Below, in pieces: positions 39,701 to 51,373 of a DNA stretch of 64,000 nt (the stretch's first letter is position 1; each line of letters starts with the position of its first letter). Made by a program: the position numbers and the translations under genes. A model generated the notes under the pieces. That model worked only from the letters and a program-made list of their open reading frames with translations, did not search any database and was not told where the DNA came from. This DNA comes from Onchocerca volvulus (Eukaryota > Nematoda > Chromadorea > Rhabditida > Onchocercidae): contig HG738150.1 in the NCBI GenBank assembly GCA_000499405.2, positions 19,306 through 83,305 of the forward strand. Reading direction: 5' to 3'.

Positions 39701-42700
39701 GAAAACATTCTACACTGTGCGTCCTCACATGACACATCCATTTTAACGAAATATTGGATTTCAGATTTAATAAAAAACAAACTATAAAACCAAAACATTG
39801 TCATTATATTTTACCAAGAAGGAATTAGAAATTTTTAAAAAAGTTTATATGTATACAATAAATGAAACCAGGATGTCTCTGAAAAAATTTTAACTTGAAT
39901 TTACAAAATTTTAATTTTTTAACTTTTTTTTCATTTATTCAGTAATTTAATTAACTATCGAAATATTGGTCTGCCATAAAAGATCTTCTTGGTCTTTCGT
40001 TCATTTATTCAAATTTCTCTTAATTCGTGGACTTGGAACAATTTTTCTTTGCTTTGTAATACTTAAAATTTTAGAAACTTAAATCCGGAATATTTTGCAA
40101 TGATTTCAGTCACTAGGCCAGGCCCGTTCGGCCTCTTCCAACTTCCAGCAACATCAGCTTCTACAGCGGCCGATGTTATTCGTCTGCCAGGAGCTTCCGT
40201 ATCGAATTCGATATGTTTATCACCAAATTCATTATCTTTGAATAAGAAGCAGTCAAGGCCTACGTTTACCGGACATCAGGTTAATTCTCTTAATCCTTTC
40301 GATTCTGTTTGATTTAATTACTCTTTCTATTAGCATTTTCCTTAAGTCATTTCAAACAATTGGTATTGATTCTCACTTTTTTAAACGCCTCTTGCTTCAG
40401 AATATGCAAAAAATTTTTAGAATTTATTAAGAATTTCGAAATATTCGCAGGCGAACTAACTTTTTTATAATTCTTTCTAATCTTTCCCTCATTCGGCTTA
40501 TCAATCCTATCAATGATATCAGGTAATCAATCTAAGCATGCGAATGATTTTACACAGATTCGCATTATTTAATTGCATTTCATGCTAAGTGCGATATATT
40601 TTAAGATTTTCATGCTGGAGAAGAAATTCGAACAAACAAAATATCTGGCCGGATCAGATCGAGCTCAGCTCGCTCAAGAACTAAGTATGAGCGAAAGCCA
40701 AGTGAAAGTAGGCCATTTCATAAGTAGCTAATCAATTTTTAATTTTAATATTCAAATTTCATGAAATAAAGAAATGAGACTGGACAGTTTCAATTTTTTC
40801 AACCATTGAAGAAAGGGATGTTAAGGTTTTTCGTCTGAGGAAGACTTCATCCAACTGATGCTTACTTTTCTGGATTAGATGCTCCGTGAGCAGAAGTCAT
40901 TCCTGTCATTTAAACAGATTTTTTTTTCATGAATCGTTTACATATCTAATTTGGGAAAATCCGAAGAATTCATTCACTGTCACCTAGTCAGAATAATCTA
41001 GAAATCATTCCCAAAATAATGTTGCATTAATTTCTTTATAAAATAATATCTATTAAGTTTAAGATGACTATTTAATGATTGACCAGCTTGTCAAGCTTAA
41101 TTGATTTTATAATTAAGGACCGTATAAAAAATCTATAAAATTCATCAATTTTACGAAAAATGATAGATTGGTTTCATAAAGCGAATTTTATAAATTTATT
41201 TTTCATCAGTTGTTGCATCTTAAGGGAGAAAAAGTAAATACAATGGATAATAAATACATCTGTCCACAGAAACAGATGCTTGCATAAATTATTGTCATTT
41301 GCCGGAAGACATCAATGAAAGGATGATTAATTACAATACAACATCTCTATCAAAGCCTTGAAATTACTCTTACAAATATTCTCCTGTATAGTCTCAAGAT
41401 GGAAATTAGTGTTTGATTTAAGTATCATACAACTTGAAGAAACACAATTTTGAATAATGTAATATCATTATTCCTTTTTATTGATTGTTAGAATTACTTT
41501 TATAATTTTAACTAAATATTTTCACAATTTCACAACACTAATTCAATATATATGCTCCATTAATTTATTGCAATCAAAATTAACCGATAATGTAAACAAT
41601 TTAGCTTTTGAAACATATATCTACTTCTAATAATTATCTATCCAATAATTCCTCACAGCGCAATACACAGCCCAAATATGTTGCCATTTATACTTTTAAT
41701 CATTTTAGGAATTTTTAAAGCAAATCCAAAAGTTAATTTAATTATATTATCAGTTTTAGTTGGAGTGATAAGAATGAATTATAATTTTGGTGTAAATGAT
41801 GTAAACGCATTAAAATTGATAACTATCCAGTGGTACTTGTAATAATAGCAATATTCTCTTTCAATCCAAGTTGATCGTAGAAGCAAAGAGATAGGAAAGC
41901 GAGAATTTATTGCAATTCAGTTCAATTCAATTCAATCAACAATTCGATCATAATTCGGTGCTCCATTCAGCACCCATTCATTCAATCATCGTATCGTCTT
42001 CTTCCTCTTTGGTTGTGTTTGTGCGATACGTTATCTATCAAATTTGCTATGTTGCTTGAATAGAATTAAAGGTAAAGGGAAGCACCGACAATTCCTTCTT
42101 TTCTTCTTCTTTCTTCCGTTATACGGCATGGCATGTATATTTTATTGCAATGCAACATCCTGAAAACTAATAGCAAACTGAATAAATGAAGGGATTGGGA
42201 AAGGAAGAAGAGAGAGAGGGAATTATTTGTGAGTATCCAAATTTCTTACTCATTCATCGGGCATAATTTCAATTTGGAAATAGTTGCAAAGGGTATGAAA
42301 ATAAATAAACAACTTGAAAGATTTATTATTCCAACTTTGGGGAAAATCCCTTCCACTTTTTTAAAATAAGAAGAGCAATAAAAAGAAAATGAAGTATTAG
42401 TTAATGATAAAATTTAGCGTTGAGAAGCACTTTTGCGCTTCATATCCTGTTAAACCATTAGTTATATGACATTTTCAAATTTTATTAGCTTTTCAATATG
42501 AGAATGAATATTTTAAAAAATAATCTTTTAACAAGAGTTTGTAATTGAATTTTCACCTTTGAAATCTAAAATATTCAACTCTTGTTTAATGAAATTCCAT
42601 TTCTGCCACCATTTTCCTAAAGTTTGTATTGGCCAGTTAGGAGTAATTGTTTTAATTTATTTGCTACTTTATTATGAAATGTTTTTTGGAAGACTAATAT

Positions 42701-43988
42701 ATATCATATCATCATCTAGTCATGTTGTCGCCAGGAAATACGCAAAAAATAAATAGAAACTAATTGTTGAGTAAACTTATTTTACTTGGCGCCTTCCGAC
42801 TATTTGATTTTTTTCTGAGAAAAATTTGGTCAAACAACGTAAAATACAAATACTGTTTGCTAAGCTGCTTGACTTTTGCCCAAAAATATTCTTGAATAAT
42901 TTACTTTCGGATTTCCAAAGATTAATTCAAATAAATTACATCTATGATATATGATATAATTTGAGCAAATAAGATCGAAGTACTAGTAGCTTTGTAATGA
43001 TAATTATATGAAGCTTAGCTATGGATTACGATAGGTATATACATGACCAAATTAGTTTTTTAATTTAATCCCAAAGCCACGATTTGTTTAAATTAGTATT
43101 TCATTTGGATAAATGTCTGGCTATGTAATGATATAAGTAGACTTTTATCTAGCCATATTTTGTAATCCACAGAAGAAAATGAATATATTTTGTTTAGGCA
43201 AGTCTGAAAATTTGGCTCTTCTCAATTGAATTTTAAAAAATTATGCATAGAGATTGAGAATTATGGAAAATAATGTCTGAAATGAAATAAAAAGAAAGAA
43301 ATTGTAGATTGTTATTCATAGTTTCCCATTTTTGGTCTCATGGGTAAAATTTAATTTTGAATTTGATGACTTACCATTAGATGGTAGTGTAATTGTAATC
43401 TTTTGCCGTTCCGCAAATAGGAATTTTGAGGATAGGAACATGCTTTCAGTTAAAAAGGCGAGAAAAAAAAATGAAACATTAAAATGCTTACATCTCATCT
43501 CATATCGTTTCATTTTATGTTATTTCATTTCATCGTCTTCCATAAAGTAAAATAATTGAAGAAAAGTTGTCGCTAAAAATCAGATAGTTTTTTCGTAATA
43601 TTAGTATTACGAAATGTTTCGCAAAACTTTATGAAATATTTATGAAATTTCAGTATTGTATTGATTGTCTTAATTTATCAAATTTGTATTGTTGCTTATA
43701 ACTAGCCAACCAGGTTAACATTTTAAATTTCATCTCGAAGCTTGTGCTAGAATTTCAAAAAGAAATTTTTCATTACTTTTCTTTCCCCTTACCTACCAAA
43801 CGATATCCTCATAATGGCAGTAATTATAAAAGTTGCAATTCCAGGTATGGTTCCAGAATCGACGTACAAAATGGCGGAAGAAAGAAGCAGCAGACAATGC
43901 GTTGGTGAAACGAGGAGAAACGCTCGATTCTACAGGGCGTTCACAACAGTTACGTAGTTTAACATCGTTCTTATCATCATCTAATTGA
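33522..43988 (+). CDS. cog-1: NK6-class homeobox transcription factor, cog-1/NKX6 orthologue (366 aa)
   Basis: Eight exons close in phase from ATG 33522 to TGA 43986-43988: 33522-33575, 33741-34015, 34192-34263, 34477-34648 (or 34663, an alternative in-phase donor), 34926-35037, 40110-40279, 40606-40707, 43845-43988. The homeodomain (~residues 274-333) reads [39 protein letters not shown], then [16 protein letters not shown]. It has F8, W48, F49, Q50, N51 and R53 in place, and the TKYLAG word is diagnostic of the NK6 group. Introns interrupt it after homeodomain positions 12 and 46. N-terminal features: a serine run coded by TCA repeats (~20-36), a basic region, [11 protein letters not shown] (~93-103), which resembles the eh1/Groucho-binding segment of NK proteins, an acidic SDDD stretch, then a conserved-looking TRPGPFGLF just ahead of the homeodomain exon. 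In C. elegans cog-1 acts in neuronal (ASE) and vulval/gonad development. The C-terminus after the homeodomain is short (33 residues). The start is chosen for phase and the absence of an upstream in-frame exon. Confidence 0.93.
33741..33791 (+). repeat. Coding TCA trinucleotide repeat (polyserine)
   Basis: A TCA repeat, broken by single TCG and ACA codons, starts three bases after the acceptor of exon 2 of the homeobox gene and codes for a serine run. Repeats of this kind vary in length between individuals and species. Confidence 0.9.
35038..40109 (+). other. Intron 5 of the homeobox gene (~5.1 kb)
   Basis: No exon of the gene and no independent gene is visible. The open stretch at 36034-36378 is a low-complexity hydrophobic translation and is not believed. 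It holds one copy of the dispersed repeat (37785-37905), a GC-richer patch with CACG/CGTG words at 36541-36590 and another less AT-rich patch at 39300-39420; either could be regulatory. Confidence 0.6.
37785..37905 (+). repeat. Dispersed repeat, copy A (Helitron-associated type)
   Basis: Shares ordered words with copies at 46632-46740 and 48224-48360: AAATGTTCGTTGTT, then a T-rich segment ending in TTGAAATTTC, then CATTGCAATCGAATAGGCGCG and TGTTTTTATATA. This word order is familiar from non-coding ends of Helitron elements in invertebrate genomes; that assignment rests on memory, the similarity between copies is seen directly. Confidence 0.6.
40708..43844 (+). other. Intron 7 of the homeobox gene (~3.1 kb)
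   Basis: Splits the homeodomain after position 46. AT-rich, with no exon or domain-bearing open stretch seen on either strand. A short tandem of TTCAATTCAATTCAA words occurs near 41920. Confidence 0.6.
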
Positions 43989-46631
43989 ATCAAACATCCA
44001 TTCAATTTACTCTTTTTATCGTTTCATTGGTTGGCAAATATTCTATGGTACTTCAGCAATAGATTCATATTTTTGACAATGGAAAGATGCACGAAAGCAA
44101 TTTAACTTTGAGGGAACTGATCTTCGAATCTTTCATTTTTTTAATAACACATTTGTTTGCTCCCTATATTCCATTATGTCAATCCTTGAATGTATCATTA
44201 CCATAAATTGCAATTTCTTTTTGTATATCCAATTAATATTTCATAATGATTTATTCCATCACCTGAATTATTGTTGTGGTATAAAATCCTGATCTCGACA
44301 CTATCACTATTTTGCAAATTATATTCTTTTAATTGTGTGTTCTATAACTGTCTTGATTTCATTAGGTTTATTTGACAAAAAGTTTCTATGATTTATGTAT
44401 GTCATGTGTAGTATGAATGTTTGTATCCGTGGTTGTGTTTCCTTACCTGTTATATTCTCTTTGTCAAATGAATACTTTCGCTTTATTTTTTAGTTTCATT
44501 ACTAAGCTTTCAAGTTAATTGCAGTCATTTCCGAAATACAAAAGACATTTATTATGATTAAACAAAATACTTTTTTCTTGGTTTTATACGCTTAAGAGCT
44601 TACTTTTTCTTGTCTCTTCTATGCCATGTTTCTTTTTTTTATTTTTTGTTTTAAAAGAATATATCGCTTGTAGTTATGCGAAGTGTTTTCAATAAAATTA
44701 GGGTAAATTAAATATCCCAAAAAACATTTATTTGATTCAGGATAAATTTTTCATTATTTCGATCTTTTTTGCAAAACATCTCTCAGAAATTTCGCAAAAT
44801 TTTTTTGAAATTTTTGAATTCTGCTTTTATTCATTTCCTTGTCATAAATGTACCTTATCTAAAAGCTAGCAGCTGATATTTATAATTTGCATTTTGGTAC
44901 CATATAAATAAGCATATATATATATATCTTATATATCTTGGAAATTGGCTGTTAAGATTATGCGATCTGCTTGTGCAATAACAAAGTAATGCAACAATTA
45001 GAATATGTTTTGGTGTTGTTATTACAGGTGTTTACAATATACAAAAGATTGAAATAAAAAATTTTCGTATCTTCGTGATGAACAGCTGTAAATATATAGT
45101 TTACTTTTCTAGTTTTATCAATTTCCGGGGAATTATATGCTTAATCATTAGTATTCAATGCTTAATCATCGAATTCAATTCCATTATCTGTTAGCTGCTC
45201 GAAAAACGTTAACATTTGGGATAGTACTAATTAAATAATGTTTACGCTTAAAATACATTTGCTTCAAAAGTTTTTACTGAATTTAAAATGCATAATTATT
45301 ATTTACATGAAACGAATAAGACGTAACATAAACGTTGTATGAATGATTCGAATCAGTCCTGACTGTGAAATTATCAAAGGATATCTTTCAAGAGATGATT
45401 CATTTATGAAACAAATTTAGCATAACTGAAGGACATTATTAATATAGTCTCTTGCATGGCCAGGCAATTTACCGAACAAGTTAAGGAATCTATATTTTCA
45501 TTTGCTTTTTTGCTTTTAACAAGGGAGTTCTTTTGATTATATTTGATACTTTCCGGAATTTTAAGGCTCTGATGGGATGTAAAATTAAATGGAAAAGTGT
45601 TCTTTCTGTCAATGAGGGATTAACAATGATAATACTATCTCAAAACAAATATGGACTAATTAACCTTCATTAATTCACTGTATCTTATGAAATATTTTAT
45701 CTTACTTTCAGTCATCTTTTGGCATCCTTAAATATTATCAATCGAGCATTGTGGTTGTTTTATATAATGACAAAAAAATTTTTTTGCTAAACTTTCCTAA
45801 GCATGCTTCTGTTTTTTTATTTGCTTGTTAATCAGTAAGTATCTCATGCATACACATAAAGGTCACTAATTAACTAATTAAAAATACTTTCGAAAAATTT
45901 CTTTAATTAGAAATACATATTTCATATCCATTGTTTCAGTTTGACAAATATTCGATTTGGGATCAATTCTTGTAATTTCGGCTTCCGTGTCATCCCTGCA
46001 CCTTAGATTATCCAAGCTAATTGAAATTTGAATTTCAACTGAAATCTGAGAAATTTGGTAATAGCAGGATGAAAATCAAACATGATATTATAAACTGTAT
46101 GGGAAAACAAAATTAAATATTAATGATTCATAATGATTACCAGTATGAGAAGTTAAATCATTATGAAAAAGAAAGGAAGTAAGAGTTGAGGCATATTTTC
46201 GATCACTCATTCTTTTATTGAAGTTTATTAAAATTATTTGCTTTATCTTGCTTCCATCAATTAATTCTCTCGTTATTTAAATTTGAATTTTTTCCATCCA
46301 AATTACTTTAATGGATTCATTTTTTAAACTTTTGCACCATCCCATCAATGTCATAAATTTAATTTTATAATAGCAATTAGTTAATCGTTACGTAATTATT
46401 TACTTTTACAGTTAAAGTTTGTTCAATATATACAACCGGAACAAATTAGCATCTCTTGTTACAAATACCAGTGTTACACATAATAATAATAGAATCTGAG
46501 GTTCATGCTGAAAAATTAAAATGAAATTGTTCGATTTATATAAGAAACTAGTTGGACGGTCATGCGTTGCTGTGGAAATAATCTGCATAAAGTTTGTAAA
46601 TAAATAAAAAGCTAGTTGTATAAAGAGAAAT
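43989..46631. other. Intergenic, no gene seen
   Basis: Holds the 3' region of the homeobox gene (an AATAAA at 44691 is one possible polyadenylation signal) and AT-rich sequence with an AT-alternating tract near 44916-44930. Nothing else is recognised. Confidence 0.45.
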
Positions 46632-46740
46632 TCAATGTTCATTTATTCGAACTCTTAAAATCTCTGAAATTTCGTGTTGATTGCTCTGAAATTTTGATAT
46701 ATTGTTGTATTTGAATACGCACATGTTTTTATTTACACAG
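46632..46740 (+). repeat. Dispersed repeat, copy C
   Basis: Same orientation and word order as copies A and B: AATGTTCATTTATTCGAA, CTTAAAATCTCTGAAATTTC, TTGATTGCTCTGAAATTTTG, then TTTGAATACGCACATG and TTTTTAT. It is the most worn of the three. Confidence 0.55.
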
Positions 46741-46860
46741 GTTGCTGCGGTTCAGTCTGGTTAAATGGAAAAGAAAAAAAAGAAAAAACATATGTTTCTA
46801 ATGTTGGGAAAAAAATCTAATAGTTTGTAATTTGGTTTTTAATCTTGTTCGACCGGAGAT

Positions 46861-47205
46861 TCATTTCTGTTGCTGCGATTTTGTCTTCTTCGCTCGTTCG
46901 TTGATGCCCGTTCTTCCCCAGCTTGATTTGCAATTAATCGTTGCATTGTTTCCGCTCTGCGAATATGACGACCTAAATTTGACGAAGCAAATTTGAAGTT
47001 GCAGAATACGATCCTCATGGTCGCAACCGAGCATCGTCAAGTCTGTACGTCGCTTTGCTGCTTTCTCGATACTTATTTGAGCCATTCTTTGTCTCTTTCG
47101 TTCGTTCGTTGATATCCTTTCTTCTTTAATTTGATTTGCAATAAATCGTTTCATAGCTTCCGCTCCGTGAGTACGACGATTTAAGTTTGATTTTCTGCGA
47201 TGCAT
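46861..47205 (-). mobile_element. Decayed Helitron-like N-terminal coding segment with a tandem repeat
   Basis: Minus-strand translation shows RRTHGAEAMKRFIANQ followed by EERISTNERKRQRMAQ. About 200 bases further on, in a different frame, comes a second copy, IRRAETMQRLIANQAGEER and ASTNERRRQ. The underlying DNA repeats are at about 47190-47095 and 46981-46889. Arg/Glu-rich repeats of the type RR..AEAMqRl.ANQ.eEER are typical of the region ahead of the Rep/helicase in Helitron transposons of invertebrates. No Rep or helicase domain is present here, and the frame shift between the copies shows that it is a relic. The neighbouring repeat copies B and C support a mobile-element origin. Alternative: another repeat-derived low-complexity Arg/Glu protein. 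Confidence 0.5.
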
Positions 47206-47412
47206 AATTTGAATGAACTAAATCAGATCCAGTGCACTGAAAAGGAAGAAAGTTATAACAAAAACATATAAAGTTGCAAAACATTAAAAAAGAAAGAAAA
47301 AATAAAAAGATGCTAATCAAATATTTTAATTCAAACGCAGATCACTCGACACAGCTCAGTTCCACTGCCAACTGCACTGAAAAATAGGTTATACTTGCCA
47401 TTTGTGACTGTT

Positions 47413-47438
47413 AGTCTGCTTCCACTGCAGAGCAGACT
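47413..47438. repeat. Perfect 8-bp hairpin
   Basis: AGTCTGCT (47413-47420) pairs with AGCAGACT (47431-47438) across a 10-base loop. Short hairpins near the end are a feature of Helitron 3' termini, but no clear CTRR end follows on either strand. Confidence 0.6.
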
Positions 47439-47482
47439 ATTCCATGTAGACCAATTTTTTTTTGCAAGCTTTGCTAATAAAA

Positions 47483-47712
47483 TTACCTGTGATTTACCTG
47501 TGATTTTGTCCTTCTTGCTATTCCAAGCTTGCTTAGATCTTTGTTACTCATGCTAGTTAATACGGTTACCCCAATCAGTTCTATTTTTGTGTCTTTCACT
47601 ACGTTTAGAACTTCCTTTAGCATTTTTGTTCCACCGCTGACATGTAATGTCAATATTTCAACACCCAAAGCCCTTTCGCTCTCCAATACTGTCGCTTCTA
47701 CTGAAATCTGAA
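47483..47712 (-). pseudogene. pyrF: Bacterial-type orotidine 5'-phosphate decarboxylase (PyrF) fragment, probable Wolbachia-derived insertion
   Basis: Within a 236-codon minus-strand open frame (48193-47483), the last ~75 codons read VEATVLESERALGVEILTLH, then VSGGTKMLKEVLNVVKDTKI, then ELIGVTVLTSMSNKDLSKLG and IARRTKSQ before NHR and a stop. The pattern LTLHvSGGtkMlke...kLIGVTVLTSM...dL..lGi is the central part of bacterial OMP decarboxylase, the last step of UMP synthesis. Animal UMPS has different sequence in this part. The catalytic Lys/Asp segment, the N-terminal barrel strands and everything after KSQ are missing, so it cannot be active. The wording resembles Rickettsiales/Wolbachia PyrF as recalled, which would make it a nuclear Wolbachia transfer. 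The sequence upstream in the same frame (48000-47720) is not recognised as PyrF. The fragment ends at CACAG|GTAAAT, which looks like a splice donor. Confidence 0.6.
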
Positions 47713-48223
47713 CTATGGCTCCATCTTCGAGCCAGAATTGTCTTTGAAATTTATTTCTGGCTGAAACTGAACTTGAAGTTGAATTCCTGTTGCAGCCGAG
47801 CTGTATGACTAAAACTGACTTCAGCTCCAAATCTTGAATCTTTAAATCCTTTCGGGGCTCCTCTACTTCATGATTGGTTGACTTCACCTTGTTCATCTGT
47901 AAATTGGAGTATTTTAAAGACAAACATGTCCATATTTCCGGCTTATTAGCCTTTTTTGGTTTCACTGTTAAATCTTTTTCACCATGATTGCATCCTTTCA
48001 CTTCGCTACGCTTTTTATCATGAATAATGATAGAATAATATAGACGAGGAGAATAAAATAAAGCATTGACAGAAGGGAAGAAAGTGAAAGGAGCAAAAAA
48101 GAGAAATAAAGTGGAGAAACGATAAAGGAAGAGAAGGGCAGAAGAAAGGGAGAAAGAAGAGATAGAGAGGGGAAGAAATATCAAGAAAAGCATGTTTTTT
48201 GCCTGTTACAAATGTGACATGTA

Positions 48224-48360
48224 TATAATGGTAGATATGTATGTGTAGCATATATAAATGTTCATTGTTCCAAATCTTAAATCTCCGAAAGTTCATCACC
48301 GATTGCTTCGAAGCTTTGAAACAACACTGCATCCGAATAGGCGCGTGTCTTGTCAAAACA
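48224..48360 (+). repeat. Dispersed repeat, copy B
   Basis: Best preserved copy: AAATGTTCATTGTTCCAAAT, CTTAAATCTCCGAAAGTTCA, TCACCGATTGCTTCGAAGC, then GCATCCGAATAGGCGCGTG. Its core (48298-48346) is repeated in inverted orientation at 48421-48470. Confidence 0.7.
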
Positions 48361-48404
48361 AGCATCTTTTCACCTGTCATAGGTATGATATTTGAAGAAT
48401 GGTT

Positions 48405-48500
48405 CTATTTAAAAAAAAGTACGCTGCTATTCGAATGCAACGTTACTTCAAAATTTCAAAGCAATCGGTTAAGAACTGAAAACGTTGTGAAACCCGAAAT
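48405..48500 (-). repeat. Dispersed repeat, copy D, inverted relative to B
   Basis: The reverse complement reads ACCGATTGCTTTGAAATTTT, then GCATTCGAATAG and GCGTAC, matching the core of copy B. Copies B and D therefore form an inverted pair about 75 bases apart. Confidence 0.7.
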
Positions 48501-51373
48501 ATTTGCATTTTTATTTATACAAATTGCTCGATTTATTTATATATACTATTTGTTTTGCAGAAAAGAAAAAGTTAAGAAATTAATAAAATTTGTTTGCGTA
48601 AACGTCTGCTAGCTAGATGTGCTCATGTAAACTCAAAATCGAATATTGTTTTAAGCCGGCGAAGTATTTACTACATATCCAGATTTTTTCTTGTAAATTC
48701 TGCTGAAGGAAACTTTCTTATAATTTATTCATAGCATTTAAAGATAAACAGTTCATTAATGAATTTATTTGGAAATTGATTAAACAACGTATAAGTACTA
48801 CATTTAAATTAAAATCAAATTAATTTTGAATGAAAACACAAAACGAGAAAAAAAATTGCGAGGAAAGGAAACAGTTGAACAAATTGTCGTTTCCAAGAAC
48901 AGTAAGTACAGTCGCAGATGAATTGTCGTCAGCCAGTGGAGTCATCAATTTTATTTCTTACGAATGACTCGGGGGCAGGGGAAAATTTATTGTTTTCTCT
49001 TGCATTTTTTGAAAAAAGAAGAGAAAAATGATGTTAGTGCACGAAGATATATAGCTTGATGAAAATTACACCGATGAATCGGACAGATGAAAATATTGCC
49101 TAACCGGTTATTATCATTAAATCCGTTCTCTGAAATTTGAAAATCCATCTGTTTATGTTAATATCAAATGCTTAAACGCATAGATATTTGTGAATAGTTT
49201 CGCATAAATAATTTCAGAAGGCTAAACAAGAGAACTTAGCTAACTTGGCTTTTTAATTCCATTCTCCACTTTAATTCCTGACTCCATTTCTATTTTGCGT
49301 AGACATAGAGACTATTTTTAATTTGGATTGAATTCTTTTTATTATGATTAATTTAGTTCTTTTTATTAAGATTAAGAAGTATTATTCTATGTATCTTTAA
49401 TTTCTATAGCATGTTGACTTCATTTTTGTCATTTAGAGAAATAAATGTCTCTATGTTTTGAAAATTTTTTTGTGAAAAGCATTTGAAAATAGAAATAGAT
49501 ATTATATAATCGATTAATCGAATCGATCAGCGGCTTTCTTTCGTTGAAAATCAAAATTGTTCCAATACAAAAATGTTGTAATAACACAAAGCTTACCATC
49601 TAGTAAGTTCTTTATGTTTGAGGTTTCGATCCAAAATGACTTAAAAAATTTTATATCAAACGACAATATTTTGAAACATATTGGAAGAAAAAAAAATGAT
49701 AAATAAGTGCGAAATAATGTATCGGTGGGATTTAAATTGTATTTTTATGAATTTTGCAGCTTAAGTTAATATGTTATAACCAATTTTGGGATTTTTTTTC
49801 AATCAGTGATGTTAAATTCAAAATTAACTTGTCATTTCCGTATTAAAGTTATAAAAGATTCCATCACTAAGTTGTGAATAAGAATTTGCCTCGCTGAATT
49901 CAAGTTTTAAGACAATATATTACGCTCGTTTGCTGTTGGATATGGTGCAATTGAAGACAAGCAATCACCTTTGCTTTGCTCATAATTTCATCATTTATTG
50001 ATCAATCGATTGCAGTTAATTAAATGTTGATCTTTTGAATTTTTGGTTTGTAAATTTTCAATCTATCATTTACACATCACTTGCACCAATATTATCGTTG
50101 ACAACGTCGTCCTTTACTATTTCTTCAGCTCTTCGTTCGTCATATCATCCATTCTTCGAGTAATGCATGTGCCTCGTATGCTTGCCAATATTGACTTCCC
50201 TTCACACTTTTTATTTTGCCATCAGTGAGATGCTTTTTCGAACTAAGTTCGAGCATTTTTCTTGAGCATTCAGTTTGAGCATTACTATTATTCCGTTTAT
50301 TCATTCAATAATCAAATTTGGAAATATTAATTTAATGAACTATAAGCGATAGATCGAAAACCTAGCCTCGGAGGATCGTTCTGGTGACCTTGGAGACAAA
50401 CTCATTCACTCCTTCATATATCCCTTCCTCTTCTCTTCCTCCTGTATTGACTGATACTCTAGCATTTTTGTCATTAATCTTGTTTAGTAGTTATCTGATT
50501 CCTTCGATGGTAGTGATATTGATATAAAAATCACGAAATTTTCTATAGCATATTCTTCTCCATATTTCCATTATTCGTTTCCAATAACTTCTTTTAATAC
50601 CGTCGATAAATTTCTTTAATAAGTTCATCACTTCCGGAAGTTCATAAACATAAAAGATTTAGTGAAAGAATCATCGAAATAAGATCAGACAATGGTTTAT
50701 AGGTAAAATATTAAAAAATTAGATGTACCATTAAATATTTATTTCCTTGGCATTCACACTACCTTATCCATTCAAACAAGTTTTTTTTTTTTTTTTTTTT
50801 TTTACAAATCTCATTACAAAGATAAATATAATCTCTTCCAAATTAAAACATATTTAGCTGGCAGTATCCATTGATGATGCTAAGGAATTGATGGTAATGA
50901 ATCGGGATATATCAATGATATGGTCTCACGCACTCATTCCTTCAAAGTTAGCACGTCGATAAGATATGATAATACATGAATTATCACTCCTGAAGTTTCT
51001 TCTAATCACTACCATTACCTTAACTTTGACTTTCAAAGAAGGCAAGTTTTTTTTCTGGAATAATTCGGATCACTTGTTTTATTTTTTAAATAATATACTG
51101 AAATTATCAAATCACGAATGTTTGCTGAAACTTTTCAAGTTTCATGCAAATTCAAGCATTGTGATCTGGTCATTTAAAGGATTGATGCTGCATATAAAAG
51201 AACAGGTTTATTTTCTGGATTTCTTCTGTTTTGAGTTATAAATATAACTGCATAAAGAAAAAGAAAAGTGATAAAAGTCGAAAAAATTCGATAAAAAAGT
51301 AGTTTAGATAAATGTTTCTCGAAATGGAATGGAGCATATCATTTGAATGGATATACAACACTATTGCACTTCA
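48501..51373. other. Intergenic, no gene seen
   Basis: AT-rich sequence with no supportable exon. A long T run lies at about 50780-50803. A less AT-rich patch at 50340-50460 has no coding signature. The open stretch at 50966-51241 has no domain or codon signature and is considered chance. Confidence 0.45.

Noticed and set aside
48018..48193. N-terminal part of the long minus-strand frame as a signal-bearing protein
   Set aside because: The F/L/S-rich start comes from an AG-rich tract on the plus strand; only the downstream PyrF-like part has recognisable content.
50966..51241. 91-codon open stretch before the secreted-protein gene
   Set aside because: Not joined in phase to the signal-peptide exon at 51374, no domain, and biased composition.
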